Numbered from the stretch's first letter, positions 1-9,051 are shown. The stretch is 64,000 bases of DNA from an uncultured Bacteroidota bacterium (GCA_937899625.1 CALCCB010000127.1:1-64000), one strand, 5' to 3'. Numbers and translations: made by a program. Notes: a model not told the origin generated them from the sequence alone.

Positions 1-83
1 TCCACAAAATAGCCCAAAGCAGCCACAATTACAGGGAGACTGAACAGGTGTTTTGCTTTTTCGGCGTTGGTCATCTTCGTCAT
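1..83 (-). CDS. MFS transporter, N-terminal fragment (cut by window edge)
   Basis: A minus-strand reading frame starts with ATG at 83 and stays open to the window edge, giving 27 residues beginning MTKMTNAEKAKHLF and continuing through LPVIVAALGYFVD. The basic start followed by a hydrophobic segment ending in a GYFVD-like sequence resembles the first membrane helix of sugar-porter-type MFS transporters in Bacteroidota. A second in-frame ATG lies at 74. The gene is divergent from ribD. The family call rests on a very short fragment, and the substrate cannot be stated. Confidence 0.45.
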   Translation of the reverse strand, partial: MTKMTNAEKAKHLFSLPVIVAALGYFV

Positions 84-139
84 GGTTGCTAAAATAGAAT
101 TTTAGATAGAATTCATCAAGGCAATAGAATGGTTCTGTG

Positions 140-147
140 TACATTTG
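140..147 (+). promoter_or_regulatory. Candidate -7 box (TACATTTG) for ribD
   Basis: TACATTTG matches the Bacteroidota housekeeping -7 consensus TAnnTTTG and ends nine bases before the ATG at 157. No clear TTG -33 element is seen at the usual spacing. The box includes the TTG at 145 that could be mistaken for a start codon, which supports the ATG at 157. Confidence 0.4.
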
Positions 148-156
148 AAAGTAGAA

Positions 157-1200
157 ATGGGATTAACCGAAAAGGAAAAGATCAGTTTTATGCAACGATG
201 CCTGGATCTCGCATTGATGGGAAATGGATCAGTTGCGCCAAATCCTATGGTGGGTTGTGTGATCGTTCACGCTGGTAAGATCATCGGAGAAGGGTACCAT
301 AAAGAATTTGGAGGGCCACATGCCGAAGTCAATGCAATAGAAAGTGTGTCGGATAAGACTCTTCTACCGCAAAGTACAGTTTTTGTTAGTCTTGAGCCAT
401 GTGCCCATCATGGAAAAACACCACCGTGTTCTGATCTGTTGGTTCATCATAAAGTAAAAGAAGTGATCATAGCTACTTTGGATACGTATTCGGAAGTTGC
501 GGGTAAGGGAATTGATCATCTAAAAAAGAATGGTATCAACGTTGAAACCGGTATTCTTGAAAAAGAAGCCAGAGAGCTAAACAAGAGATTCTTTACTTTT
601 CATGAGAAAAAAAGGCCTTATGTTATTTTAAAATGGGCGCAGACAAAAAATGGTTTTATAGACCAGGACAGGTCAAATGGTGAGAAAGGTATATTCTGGA
701 TCACATCGCCAGAAACAAAAGTACTCGTGCACAAATGGAGAGCTGAGGAGCAGGCTATATTAGTTGGAAAAAAAACCATTTTAAATGATGACCCTGAATT
801 AACGGTAAGGGCGATTTCCGGGAAAAATCCAGTTCGTGTAATTATTGATCCAAACTGTGAAGTTTCATTAGAACACAAGGTCTTCTCAAAAGATGCAGAG
901 AGCATTGTTTTGAATCGAATGAAAGAAGGGAAAATTGGAAATGTGAAGTATTTAAAAACAGAGGACCTTTCCATATTGTCAATTTTGGGTAGGTTATGGG
1001 ATCAGAATATTCAATCAGTATTCGTTGAAGGTGGCAGAGCTACTCTTCAGCAATTTATTGATTCGGGTCTTTATGATGAAATTAGAGTACTTGTTGGAAA
1101 TAGTGAATTATCAAAAGGATTAGAAGCTCCAATTGTGAAGGGCATTCCACAGCATAGTTTTTCCTTTGGTAAGGATCAAGTATTTATTTATAAAGCATGA
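157..1200 (+). CDS. ribD: Bifunctional riboflavin biosynthesis protein RibD
   Basis: RibD performs two steps of riboflavin synthesis in the cytoplasm: deamination of the pyrimidine intermediate and reduction of its ribosyl side chain. The N-terminal deaminase half shows the zinc-site motifs HAEVNAI and PCAHHGKTPPC, preceded by the substrate-loop sequence APNPMVGC. The C-terminal half, from about residue 145, has the reductase features ILKWAQTKNGFI and VEGGRATLQQF. Length is about 347 residues, normal for the fusion. The reading frame extends to a TTG at 145, but that TTG lies in a -7-like box, so the ATG at 157 is preferred. The stop overlaps the next gene by four bases (ATGA), suggesting translational coupling. 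Confidence 0.93.
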   Translation: MGLTEKEKISFMQRCLDLALMGNGSVAPNPMVGCVIVHAGKIIGEGYHKEFGGPHAEVNAIESVSDKTLLPQSTVFVSLEPCAHHGKTPPCSDLLVHHKVKEVIIATLDTYSEVAGKGIDHLKKNGINVETGILEKEARELNKRFFTFHEKKRPYVILKWAQTKNGFIDQDRSNGEKGIFWITSPETKVLVHKWRAEEQAILVGKKTILNDDPELTVRAISGKNPVRVIIDPNCEVSLEHKVFSKDAESIVLNRMKEGKIGNVKYLKTEDLSILSILGRLWDQNIQSVFVEGGRATLQQFIDSGLYDEIRVLVGNSELSKGLEAPIVKGIPQHSFSFGKDQVFIYKA

Positions 1201-2069
1201 TCACTCTTCTTTTCGCCATACTATCATCGAGTGTGATCTTTATCATATTTAAACTTTTTCCAAAGTTTGGGATAGATACTTTTCAGGCAATTGTATTTAA
1301 TTATTTCACGGCTTTTTCCTGCGGAATCATACTCTATGGAGATCAATGGACTCCTGCATCTTACGGATCAGGAAGCTGGATAGCTTATGCCGTACTATGT
1401 GCTTTCCTGTTTATCTCATTGTTCATTGTGATGGGCATCAGTTCCCAGAGGAATGGTGTGGCGATCACATCTACTGCTGTTAAAATGAGTATGGCCATGA
1501 CCATGTTGATCATGATCCTGTGGTATAAAGAAAGTTTTGGATGGATGAAAATTTCCGGAATTCTAGCGGCATTTACGGGAGTTGTTCTGGTGACTTCCTC
1601 GAAAGAGGAAGTGAAAAATGAAAATTCGGCCAGATGGATGTTGATTCTTCTGTTTATTGGAAGCGGAATACTTGATTTTTTGTTGAACTATGTTCAGAAA
1701 TTTGAATTGGGTCAGTTGACCACGTCTCTGTTTTCTGCATTCGGCTTCGGTATGGCCGGGATAATAGGAAGTCTCATTCTGATTACCCAGATCATTCGAA
1801 AGAAAGCATCATTTCAATGGAAGAATATCATTGCTGGAGTAGTGTTAGGGATTCCCAATTATTTTTCGATCTATTTATTGATCCATTCATATAGCATTCT
1901 TCCCTGGGAAGATTCTACAGTTGTGGCGATCAATAATGTGGGAATCGTTATTCTCTCAGCTATAGTTGGATTTCTTATCTTTAAAGAATCACTTACAAGA
2001 GGAAAGTTGTTTGGATTGATATTGTCGTTGACAGGGATCATATTCATGTACCTTTCTTCTAGAAATTAA
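1197..2069 (+). CDS. EamA/DMT-superfamily membrane transporter
   Basis: This 290-residue protein is almost entirely hydrophobic, with about ten predicted membrane helices in two similar halves, the layout of drug/metabolite transporters. The end of the first half (ISGILAAFTGVVLV) and the end of the protein (LFGLILSLTGIIFMYL) carry the Gly-rich helix typical of EamA repeats. It overlaps the ribD stop by four bases and is probably translated from the same message. Whether it moves a riboflavin-related compound cannot be told from sequence. Confidence 0.75.
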   Translation: MITLLFAILSSSVIFIIFKLFPKFGIDTFQAIVFNYFTAFSCGIILYGDQWTPASYGSGSWIAYAVLCAFLFISLFIVMGISSQRNGVAITSTAVKMSMAMTMLIMILWYKESFGWMKISGILAAFTGVVLVTSSKEEVKNENSARWMLILLFIGSGILDFLLNYVQKFELGQLTTSLFSAFGFGMAGIIGSLILITQIIRKKASFQWKNIIAGVVLGIPNYFSIYLLIHSYSILPWEDSTVVAINNVGIVILSAIVGFLIFKESLTRGKLFGLILSLTGIIFMYLSSRN

Positions 2070-2090
2070 TCGCTCGACAAAAGGAAACGT

Positions 2091-2945
2091 ATGAAAGTTT
2101 ATCCGCTGAACTCAGGAAATTTTAAATTGGATGGGGGAGCCATGTTTGGTGTTGTGCCGAAAACGATCTGGCAAAAGACAAATCCTGCAGATGAAAACAA
2201 CATGTGCTCATGGGCAATGAGATTACTTTTGATTGAAGATGGTGACCGTTTGATGCTGATCGATACAGGAATCGGAGATAAACAAAGCGAAAAGTTTTTT
2301 TCTCATTATTACATGCACGGAAATGATTCTTTAAAAGGGAATCTCAATAAGCTAGGTTTCTCGATGGACGATATCACGGATGTGTTTTTAACTCACTTGC
2401 ATTTCGATCATTGTGGAGGTTCGATCGAATGGAATACTCAAAAAGATGGGTATCGTCCGGTATTTAAAAATGCAACTTTCTGGAGCAATGAAAATCACTG
2501 GGAGTGGGCAACCAATCCAAATCCAAGAGAAAAAGCTTCATTTTTAACGGAAAATATCCTTCCGATCCAGGAAAGTGGTCAATTGAAATTTATTGATCGC
2601 GAAGGAGATTTTACGCGAGATGTTTTTAATAATCTGGATGTATTATTTGTGGATGGACATACCGATAGCATGATGATCCCGCACATCAGATACAAAGGGA
2701 GAACTATCGTGTTCATGGCAGACCTTTTGCCGAGCACAGGGCATATTCCATTGCCTTATGTGATGGGTTATGACACAAGACCTTTGATCACTTTGGAGGA
2801 GAAAGCAAAGTTTTTAACTAGAGCCGTTGAAGAGGAATTTGTTTTGTTCCTGGAGCACGATAGCGTAAATGAATGTTGTACACTTCAAATGACAGAAAAA
2901 GGAGTTCGATTAAAGGACACATTTGCATTCAACGAACTATTTTAA
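2091..2945 (+). CDS. MBL-fold metallo-hydrolase
   Basis: This 284-residue soluble protein carries the metallo-beta-lactamase-fold metal motif THLHFDHCGG at about residues 100-109, preceded by LMLIDTGIGDK. Later metal ligands are likely the His in FVDGHTDSM and the Asp in FMADLLPS. The family includes lactonases, glyoxalase II and other hydrolases; the overall form resembles quorum-lactonase-like or generic MBL hydrolases, and substrate cannot be assigned. No signal peptide is seen. It starts 21 bases after the transporter gene and may belong to the ribD transcript. Confidence 0.8.
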   Translation: MKVYPLNSGNFKLDGGAMFGVVPKTIWQKTNPADENNMCSWAMRLLLIEDGDRLMLIDTGIGDKQSEKFFSHYYMHGNDSLKGNLNKLGFSMDDITDVFLTHLHFDHCGGSIEWNTQKDGYRPVFKNATFWSNENHWEWATNPNPREKASFLTENILPIQESGQLKFIDREGDFTRDVFNNLDVLFVDGHTDSMMIPHIRYKGRTIVFMADLLPSTGHIPLPYVMGYDTRPLITLEEKAKFLTRAVEEEFVLFLEHDSVNECCTLQMTEKGVRLKDTFAFNELF

Positions 2946-2974
2946 ATGGTTGATATAAACTCAAATTATCTTCT

Positions 2975-4198
2975 ATGGATAAGTATTTGATCGAAATATT
3001 AAAAGAACAGAATACCATTATTATTCCCGGTTTGGGCGCGTTAACATTAACGAATAAGGAAACTGGAGAAGTAATGTTCATGCCTTTTTTGAAACATGAT
3101 GATGGAACTCTTGTCAATTATATTGCTCAACGTGAAGGATGGGAAGAAAACGAGGCGAGAAATCTTATTGCTAAATATGTGAGAGAAATTGAAGCTAAAT
3201 TGAATGTTGGTGATTCCTACGACATGTATCAATTTGGAACATTCAAAAAGGATGGGTCTGGGGATACCGTCTTTGAAAAGTGGATTGGTACTTCTGAAGT
3301 GGTGAGTGAAGTTGTTGCTGAACAACCTATTTCTGAAAATTCAGTTCCAAATGAAATTTCGGATAAAATTGAGGAACAGATCGAGGTCCAAATTGAGGAA
3401 GAGAAAATTGAAGAAGTTCAATCAGACACGGAGGTCCTGACAGCTGATAGCCAACCAGAGGAGGTTGAAACAACACAAGAGGAGGAGCCTGAAAAGAAAG
3501 AAGAGATTCAAGATGAAGTTGAATCCGTTTATACTGAAAAACAGCAATGGGAAGATGATCTGGATGTTCCGCCGATCAATGCTATAAAGCCAGAGGTTCC
3601 TAAAAAACCCATAATCGAAAAAGCTCAAAAAGACAAAAAACGGAAGAGTCCTTTGTTTTATGCCATGATCACCTTTTTTGTGATCGTTATTGGAGGTCTA
3701 ACTACCATTGCAATTTTTTACAATGATGTTAAATCTCATTTACCCTTCTTGTCATCTGAGCCATCTGTTAAAACTGAGGCAAAAGTAGTGGAGCCTGAGC
3801 CTGAAAATGATCCTGTTGAATCAGTTGAAACCGAAAATGAATTTAAAGAAGAGGTATTGATTCAGGAAGAAGAGGAGGAAATAGTTGAGGACGAGGTGAA
3901 AGAAGTTGTTTCAAAACCTGAGGTAAAGAAGGTTTCTAAGCCGATGCCTAAGAAAATGCAATCGGGAGAAAGTAGTTTGCCTTTTCATGTGATCGTTGGT
4001 TCCTTTGGAGAGGAAGCGAATGCAAATCGTTTTAAGTCTAAGCTTGAGGGTGAAGGTTATTCAGCAACAGTGATTGGGAATGTTGGAGGAATGTATTTAG
4101 TGAGTCTCGCATCTTATTCAACAAGAAACGAAGCAATGTCTGCGGCCGGTAGTAACAATGAAAAGTATCCGAAAAGTTGGGTTTTTAAGAAGCCTTAG
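2975..4198 (+). CDS. HU-CCDC81 and SPOR domain membrane protein
   Basis: This 407-residue protein has three parts. Residues 1 to about 105 match the bacterial HU-CCDC81 type (IIIPGLGALTL, then YDMYQFGTFKKD), related to HU/IHF-fold domains. Residues 110-200 are a Glu-rich, low-complexity linker. A single membrane helix lies at about 226-249 (LFYAMITFFVIVIGGL) after a basic cluster. A second acidic linker leads to a C-terminal SPOR domain at about 335-405 (FHVIVGSFGEEANANRF), a fold that binds denuded peptidoglycan at division sites. The expected topology is HU-like domain in the cytoplasm and SPOR in the periplasm. The stop overlaps the convergent gap gene by four bases. Confidence 0.85.
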   Translation: MDKYLIEILKEQNTIIIPGLGALTLTNKETGEVMFMPFLKHDDGTLVNYIAQREGWEENEARNLIAKYVREIEAKLNVGDSYDMYQFGTFKKDGSGDTVFEKWIGTSEVVSEVVAEQPISENSVPNEISDKIEEQIEVQIEEEKIEEVQSDTEVLTADSQPEEVETTQEEEPEKKEEIQDEVESVYTEKQQWEDDLDVPPINAIKPEVPKKPIIEKAQKDKKRKSPLFYAMITFFVIVIGGLTTIAIFYNDVKSHLPFLSSEPSVKTEAKVVEPEPENDPVESVETENEFKEEVLIQEEEEEIVEDEVKEVVSKPEVKKVSKPMPKKMQSGESSLPFHVIVGSFGEEANANRFKSKLEGEGYSATVIGNVGGMYLVSLASYSTRNEAMSAAGSNNEKYPKSWVFKKP

Positions 4199-5193
4199 AA
4201 CTTCAATACTAACTCAGTCAGCCTGTTGGAATAACCTGATTCGTTATCATACCATCCGACAACTTTAACCATGTTATTGATCACGCTTGTAAGATCGGCA
4301 TCGAAAAGGCAGGAGTTAGGATTTCCCAATACATCTACTGAAACGATTGGATCCTCAGTGTAGGCAAGAATTCCTTTTAAATACGTTTCTGAAGCCTCTT
4401 TCATAGCCATATTGATCTGTTCTACAGTAGGTGGATTTTTAACCACCATAGTCAGATCTGTGAATGAACCATCGGGAACTGGTACCCGAACCCCGCATCC
4501 TCCAATTTTATTTTCCAGATCAGGAAAGATCTTGGTAATAGCTTTCGCAGCACCTGTTGTTGTTGGTACGATTGATTGAGTTGCAGCACGAGCTCTTCTC
4601 AAGTCTTTGTGAGGGGCGTCGTGAAGTCTTTGATCGGATGTAAAGCTGTGGATGGTAGTGATATATGCACTTTCGATCTCACAGATCTTTTCCATAACCA
4701 TTACCATTGGTGCAGCATTGTTTGTAGTGCAAGAAGCATTTGAAATGATCGTTGGATTACTATCAAGAATCTGCTCATTTACACCTAAAACAACCGTTGG
4801 AATATCTTCATCCTTAGCAGGTGCGGATATGATTACCTTTTTTGCTCCTCCATGGATATGTTTCTCAGCTTGATGTTTGGTGAGGAATAATCCTGTTGAT
4901 TCAATCACCGTTTCTACCTTTTCTTCTCCCCATGGGATCAATTCTGGATCCCTGTGGCAAGTGAAACGAATTCTTTTTCCATTTTCAAATACCAGATGAT
5001 CTTCTTCAATCGAAAATTGAATTGGGAATATTCCATGAATGGAATCATATTTTAAAAGGTGGGCTAATGTTTTAATGTCAGTAATGTCGTTAACTACAGC
5101 TACATCAATTTTTTCAGAAAGAATAGCGAGACGCGTAAAGTACCTGCCTATCCTTCCGAAACCATTTACTCCAACTTTTTTGATCTCCTTCAT
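4195..5193 (-). CDS. gap: Type I glyceraldehyde-3-phosphate dehydrogenase
   Basis: GAPDH oxidises glyceraldehyde 3-phosphate with NAD+ and phosphate in glycolysis or runs in reverse in gluconeogenesis. The N-terminal Rossmann motif GFGRIGR is followed by VVNDITD, whose Asp suggests NAD preference. The catalytic Cys155 lies in SNASCTTNN and the partner His182 in TTIHSFTSDQ; the C-terminal WYDNESGYSNR is intact. At 332 residues it is a full-length enzyme. It stands alone on the minus strand, with a hairpin terminator separating it from the T9SS gene upstream. A -7-like box sits only four bases before the ATG, so the true promoter is unclear. Confidence 0.95.
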   Translation of the reverse strand: MKEIKKVGVNGFGRIGRYFTRLAILSEKIDVAVVNDITDIKTLAHLLKYDSIHGIFPIQFSIEEDHLVFENGKRIRFTCHRDPELIPWGEEKVETVIESTGLFLTKHQAEKHIHGGAKKVIISAPAKDEDIPTVVLGVNEQILDSNPTIISNASCTTNNAAPMVMVMEKICEIESAYITTIHSFTSDQRLHDAPHKDLRRARAATQSIVPTTTGAAKAITKIFPDLENKIGGCGVRVPVPDGSFTDLTMVVKNPPTVEQINMAMKEASETYLKGILAYTEDPIVSVDVLGNPNSCLFDADLTSVINNMVKVVGWYDNESGYSNRLTELVLKF

Positions 5194-5239
5194 GCTACAA
5201 AATTAACGTATAGGTCCTGATAAAATTACATTCAAAAAA

Positions 5240-5259
5240 AAGCGGTCCGAAAACCGCTT
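5240..5259 (-). terminator. Intrinsic terminator after the T9SS type B gene
   Basis: A seven-base-pair stem (AAGCGGT / ACCGCTT) with a six-base loop lies directly beyond the stop of the minus-strand T9SS gene. It is followed on the minus strand by a run of eight T. The opposite side is also T-rich, so it could work in both directions. Confidence 0.8.
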
Positions 5260-5266
5260 AATTTTT

Positions 5267-7702
5267 TTAATAGATCACCTGCACAAATCCATGTTTGGTG
5301 ACTTCTTCACCACTTGCGAATTTGGCTTTGATAATATAGAAGTATGTTCCTTCATCAACAAGATCACCGTTCATGGTTTTACCGTCCCAATGTTCCGCCG
5401 GATCAGTGTATTCATAGATTGGATTTCCCCATCGATTAATGATGTTACACTGGAATTCAGCGATTCCCTGATATTGTACAAAGAATGTATTGTTTCCAGC
5501 TTGTGATGAAAGTACCATTACGTTTGGTGCCTCAATATCACAAATGAAAGTAGAAACAGTAGCTGTGTCACTCATTGTATAACACAAGTTGGACGCAGTA
5601 ACGATGTAGTTTTGAACTGGATCCGTCGGTGCGACAGAAATACTTTGGCCGGTTGCACCATTACTCCAGGTGATTGTACTCGTATTTTGAGTTCCGGCAG
5701 TTATCGTTAAAGGAGCTCCAATACAAACGGACGTATCCAGAACAGTCACCGAAACTGGTGGTGGGAAGAAAATATCCGAAGAGACGGCCGTATTACATTC
5801 GGTATCCGTGTAAGTTACTGTATACTGACCTGTAGTTGAGGTAGTAACCAATGGATTATCACTGTTCGCATTAGAGAAAGAAATCTCTGCATCCGGAGAT
5901 GTCCAAACACCACCAGCTACTGAAGTAGTTCCTGAAACCTGGAATGTAGTGCCACAAACGGTAGTGTCACCAAAGATTTCAGGTAATGGTTGTACCAGTA
6001 ATGTCACAGTTGTATCATATGGACAGCCAAAATTGTCTACTACATTGAATGTGTATGAATAATTGCCCGATACGTTAGGTTGTACTACAATTGCTGTATC
6101 TGCTTGTCCTGAAATGATCGTAGGATCATTGCTCCAGAAATCATTCACAATAAAGTTCTGGTAGCTACCCATTCCTGGGAAAAATGAGGCATCAAAATAT
6201 AATCCCCATTCGAAAATATAACCATCGTCAATTCCTAAGTTATCCTGAACATAGATCGTCCATGTTCCGTTAACCGGACATCCATTGAAATTGGCAAATG
6301 TTGTTTCCGGTGCGTAAACATCCGAAGGATCAATTGAATTTCCAGCTGAGAGAGGAGGTTGTGACGTTACTGGAACGGTATTTCCTAAGTTAGCTGTCAT
6401 AGAACCAATTGTATTGAATACAGAACTGAAACAATATTCCCAACCTACTCCAGGGCCACCACCTCCTGAATCATCGATAGGATGACCAAGATAAGTACCC
6501 CCTCCACTTGTTCCCCCAGGTATATTACCCGGACTATAAGAGTTCACTAGAGGTACAATCTGACCAGATGGACATTGTAACCAGATCTCCAAGTCACCTA
6601 AATAAGAGTGTTCCATGGTGATACAAACCTGATTAAGATCCTGAGCATTAGTAATTGCAGCACCTGAAGGGAATCCTCCAATGACAATTGGGGCCTGATA
6701 TTGCTGACCTGAACCATCAGGCAAGTAAGTCAATCCAGCAAAATTTCCACCTAAATTGAAAGTGCCAGGAGGTACAGCAACTCCTACCGTATCAGTCGCA
6801 GTTACACCACCTAGTAGTTCGGTTTGTTCTCCTAAACAAATGATTGGATCGATTGGTCCTGTTCCTGCAAAAATTGGAAGCTGTGAAACTCTGACTTTAC
6901 ATCTTACTCTCTCATTTTGTGGGAAAATATCAGTCATTTTCAGGTCAACAAGATATCCAGCTCTTGCCGGTGGAGTGAACCAGATCGTATCGTTGTTCGG
7001 GTAAGTATTTCCGTCTGTGATGTACCATTCAAAATCGATTGTCGAATTCACATCTTGAGAATAACCGTAACCCGTTGTTTCCAAAGAATATGGGAAATTC
7101 GGTTTAGCAATGAACATGATGCTATCTCCAAAACAGATATCAACATAACCTGTATCGGCTGGGTTTATGACATCGGGTCCTACACCGTTTACATAAGCTT
7201 CGAGATGAGGCTCAAAAGGCTGAAACTGATTGCCACATTGCACGTTTCCTAGCCAACCTGTGCCTTCATTGGCTCCATCAGTTATGAAAACAACTGTCAA
7301 ACAACCGCTAGGATTATCCCATGTTGCCTGATGAGTAAAGCCTGTTGGGTCTGTAACTGAATTATGAACCCCTAGAAGCGGAGCACTTGTGTTCGGTCCG
7401 TCATACACATAGACAAAGTCAGAGCCATCAACGTTCCAAGTGTATCCTGCATTGATTGCCATAGTAATCGACATTTTCGTACCGGTTGTAAGGTCTGGAC
7501 AAAAAACGATTGTATCATTGAAGTTAGGAGTGTAGTTTCCACCGCCTCCTTGATCTTGAAAGTTGGTTGAACTTACGCCAAAGGTGTTACAATCAGCAGG
7601 GTTGCTTTGAGGATAACCAGCATCACCCATGTTGATCATTTGAGCATTTGCACTTAATCCAACAAACGTGAAAAGTAGAGAGAGAAATTTTAATGTTTTC
7701 AT
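5267..7702 (-). CDS. Secreted protein with CUB-like and P domains, T9SS type B sorting signal
   Basis: An 811-residue exported protein of unknown substrate. It has a signal peptide (about 1-20, ending LSANAQ), a CUB-like region (about 35-155, with FVYVYDGPNTSAPLLG), and a proprotein-convertase P domain (about 340-505, with SYLGDLEIWLQCPSG and GTWTIYVQDNLG). Ig-like or PKD-like stretches follow, and a C-terminal gliding-motility/CHU_C module (about 730-811: CNIINRWGNPIYEY, YFYIIKAKF) is the type B signal for export through the type IX system. Such proteins are usually cell-surface or released enzymes or adhesins; no protease catalytic domain is visible. It overlaps the small secreted gene upstream by four bases. 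Confidence 0.85.
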   Translation of the reverse strand: MKTLKFLSLLFTFVGLSANAQMINMGDAGYPQSNPADCNTFGVSSTNFQDQGGGGNYTPNFNDTIVFCPDLTTGTKMSITMAINAGYTWNVDGSDFVYVYDGPNTSAPLLGVHNSVTDPTGFTHQATWDNPSGCLTVVFITDGANEGTGWLGNVQCGNQFQPFEPHLEAYVNGVGPDVINPADTGYVDICFGDSIMFIAKPNFPYSLETTGYGYSQDVNSTIDFEWYITDGNTYPNNDTIWFTPPARAGYLVDLKMTDIFPQNERVRCKVRVSQLPIFAGTGPIDPIICLGEQTELLGGVTATDTVGVAVPPGTFNLGGNFAGLTYLPDGSGQQYQAPIVIGGFPSGAAITNAQDLNQVCITMEHSYLGDLEIWLQCPSGQIVPLVNSYSPGNIPGGTSGGGTYLGHPIDDSGGGGPGVGWEYCFSSVFNTIGSMTANLGNTVPVTSQPPLSAGNSIDPSDVYAPETTFANFNGCPVNGTWTIYVQDNLGIDDGYIFEWGLYFDASFFPGMGSYQNFIVNDFWSNDPTIISGQADTAIVVQPNVSGNYSYTFNVVDNFGCPYDTTVTLLVQPLPEIFGDTTVCGTTFQVSGTTSVAGGVWTSPDAEISFSNANSDNPLVTTSTTGQYTVTYTDTECNTAVSSDIFFPPPVSVTVLDTSVCIGAPLTITAGTQNTSTITWSNGATGQSISVAPTDPVQNYIVTASNLCYTMSDTATVSTFICDIEAPNVMVLSSQAGNNTFFVQYQGIAEFQCNIINRWGNPIYEYTDPAEHWDGKTMNGDLVDEGTYFYIIKAKFASGEEVTKHGFVQVIY

Positions 7703-8073
7703 TTTTGTTGATTTTCTAGTTCATTCTTCAGTACCCATTCTGACTTGATCACAAGCATTTTATTCGTTCCTGAAATCAGGAAATACTGATTTTGCTTTTC
7801 AATTTTTTTCTTTAGATCAACATACGATGGGATTGCCTCTGAGTTCCAGGTGATCGTTTCAAAAGCATCTGTCGATTTTCCTGACGGTGCATTTGTAATA
7901 TAGCATGCATGATCGACAGCGTAATTCAAAACACTAACCATTTCGGGCTGCTCTGAAATAATAGTTGCGAGTTCATCTTCTGAGTAGGAAGAATAGACTC
8001 TTTCATTGATTTTCTGACTAAACACAAAAGATGCCGATATCAGAAATAAGGAAGAAAGAAGTAGTTTTTTCAT
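7699..8073 (-). CDS. Small secreted protein of unknown function
   Basis: A 124-residue protein with a clear signal peptide (MKKLLLSSLFLISASFVFSQ). The mature part is about 100 residues with mixed polarity, two Cys and no membrane segment or motif I recognise. Its stop overlaps the start of the downstream T9SS type B gene by four bases, so the two are probably translated in a coupled way and may act together. I do not recognise the family. Confidence 0.7.
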   Translation of the reverse strand: MKKLLLSSLFLISASFVFSQKINERVYSSYSEDELATIISEQPEMVSVLNYAVDHACYITNAPSGKSTDAFETITWNSEAIPSYVDLKKKIEKQNQYFLISGTNKMLVIKSEWVLKNELENQQK

Positions 8074-8176
8074 GTGTTTTTAGTGAATCTTAATACAAGA
8101 CTTTTTTTGTTTATAAAAAGTTGCATTTGGGGATAAAACCTCAAATTCCGTGGCCACTAAAATTAATAATTAAAGT

Positions 8177-8184
8177 TAGTTTTG
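8177..8184 (+). promoter_or_regulatory. -7 box (TAGTTTTG) for the transketolase operon
   Basis: TAGTTTTG matches TAnnTTTG exactly and ends 24 bases before the ATG at 8209, giving a short plausible leader. No TTG -33 element is seen 17-23 bases upstream. The TTG at 8182 that could extend the gene is part of this box, so it is unlikely to be a start codon. Confidence 0.5.
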
Positions 8185-8208
8185 CAAGAACAAAAATTCA
8201 AATCCCGC

Positions 8209-9051
8209 ATGGAAAATCAACAGTTAGAAAAAATAGCATCACAGGTAAGAAGAGATATTGTTAGAATGGTTGCTGGAGTGAATTCCGGACATCCAGGAGG
8301 CTCGTTAGGTTGTGCTGATTTTTTAACCGTTCTGTATTTTGACGTTATGAACCATGATTCGTCAAAATTTTCGATGGAAGGGAAGGGAGAAGATGTATTT
8401 TATTTATCGAACGGACATATCTCACCTGTTTGGTACAGTGTCTTGGCAAGATCAGGGTATTTTCCTGTAAATGAACTTGGTACATTTAGAAAGTTGTCAA
8501 GCAGATTACAAGGACATCCATCTACGGATAAAAAACTACCAGGTGTGAGAATGGCTTCCGGTTCACTAGGACAAGGGCTTTCAAATGCTATTGGAACGGC
8601 TCAAACTAAAAAGTTGAACGGAGATAAATCGATTGTTTACAGTCTTCATGGTGATGGTGAATTACAAGAAGGACAGATCTGGGAGGCTGCAATGTATGGT
8701 GCAGCTCACAAAGTGGACAATGTGATCGCGACCATTGATTATAACGGAAGACAGATTGATGGAGATGTAGAGGATGTGATCTCTTTGGGAGACCTTTCGC
8801 TTAAATGGCAAGCTTTTGGATGGGAAGTTTATAACATGGATGGACATAACATGCAGAGTTTGAAAGAAACACTGGCTGCGGCGAAGGGAAATGTAGGGAA
8901 TGATAAACCAAAAGTGATCATTATGAAAACGGAAATGGGACAAGGGGTTGATTTCATGATGGGGACTCATAAATGGCACGGAGTTGCTCCAAATCCAGAC
9001 CAACTTGCGTCGGCGTTAGGTCAATTGGAAGAAACTTTAGGAGATTATTAA
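8209..9051 (+). CDS. Transketolase, N-terminal subunit
   Basis: This is the thiamine-diphosphate-binding half of a two-gene transketolase, which moves two-carbon units between sugar phosphates in the non-oxidative pentose phosphate pathway. Seen motifs are GHPGGSLGCADF, ASGSLGQGLSNAIG and the cofactor motif DGELQEGQIWEAAMYG. At 280 residues it matches stand-alone N-subunits. The ATG at 8209 (MENQQLEK) is chosen because the upstream TTG at 8182 lies inside a -7 box. The C-half is not the next gene: a secreted VWA gene lies between, starting on the last base of this stop codon (TAATG). Confidence 0.92.
   Translation: MENQQLEKIASQVRRDIVRMVAGVNSGHPGGSLGCADFLTVLYFDVMNHDSSKFSMEGKGEDVFYLSNGHISPVWYSVLARSGYFPVNELGTFRKLSSRLQGHPSTDKKLPGVRMASGSLGQGLSNAIGTAQTKKLNGDKSIVYSLHGDGELQEGQIWEAAMYGAAHKVDNVIATIDYNGRQIDGDVEDVISLGDLSLKWQAFGWEVYNMDGHNMQSLKETLAAAKGNVGNDKPKVIIMKTEMGQGVDFMMGTHKWHGVAPNPDQLASALGQLEETLGDY

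Noticed and set aside
5198-5205. TAATTTTG box just before gap, and a similar TATTTTTG at 16104-16111 before the barrel protein gene
   Set aside because: Both end only four bases before the ATG, which would make the messages leaderless, and neither has a -33 element. AT-rich chance matches are likely.
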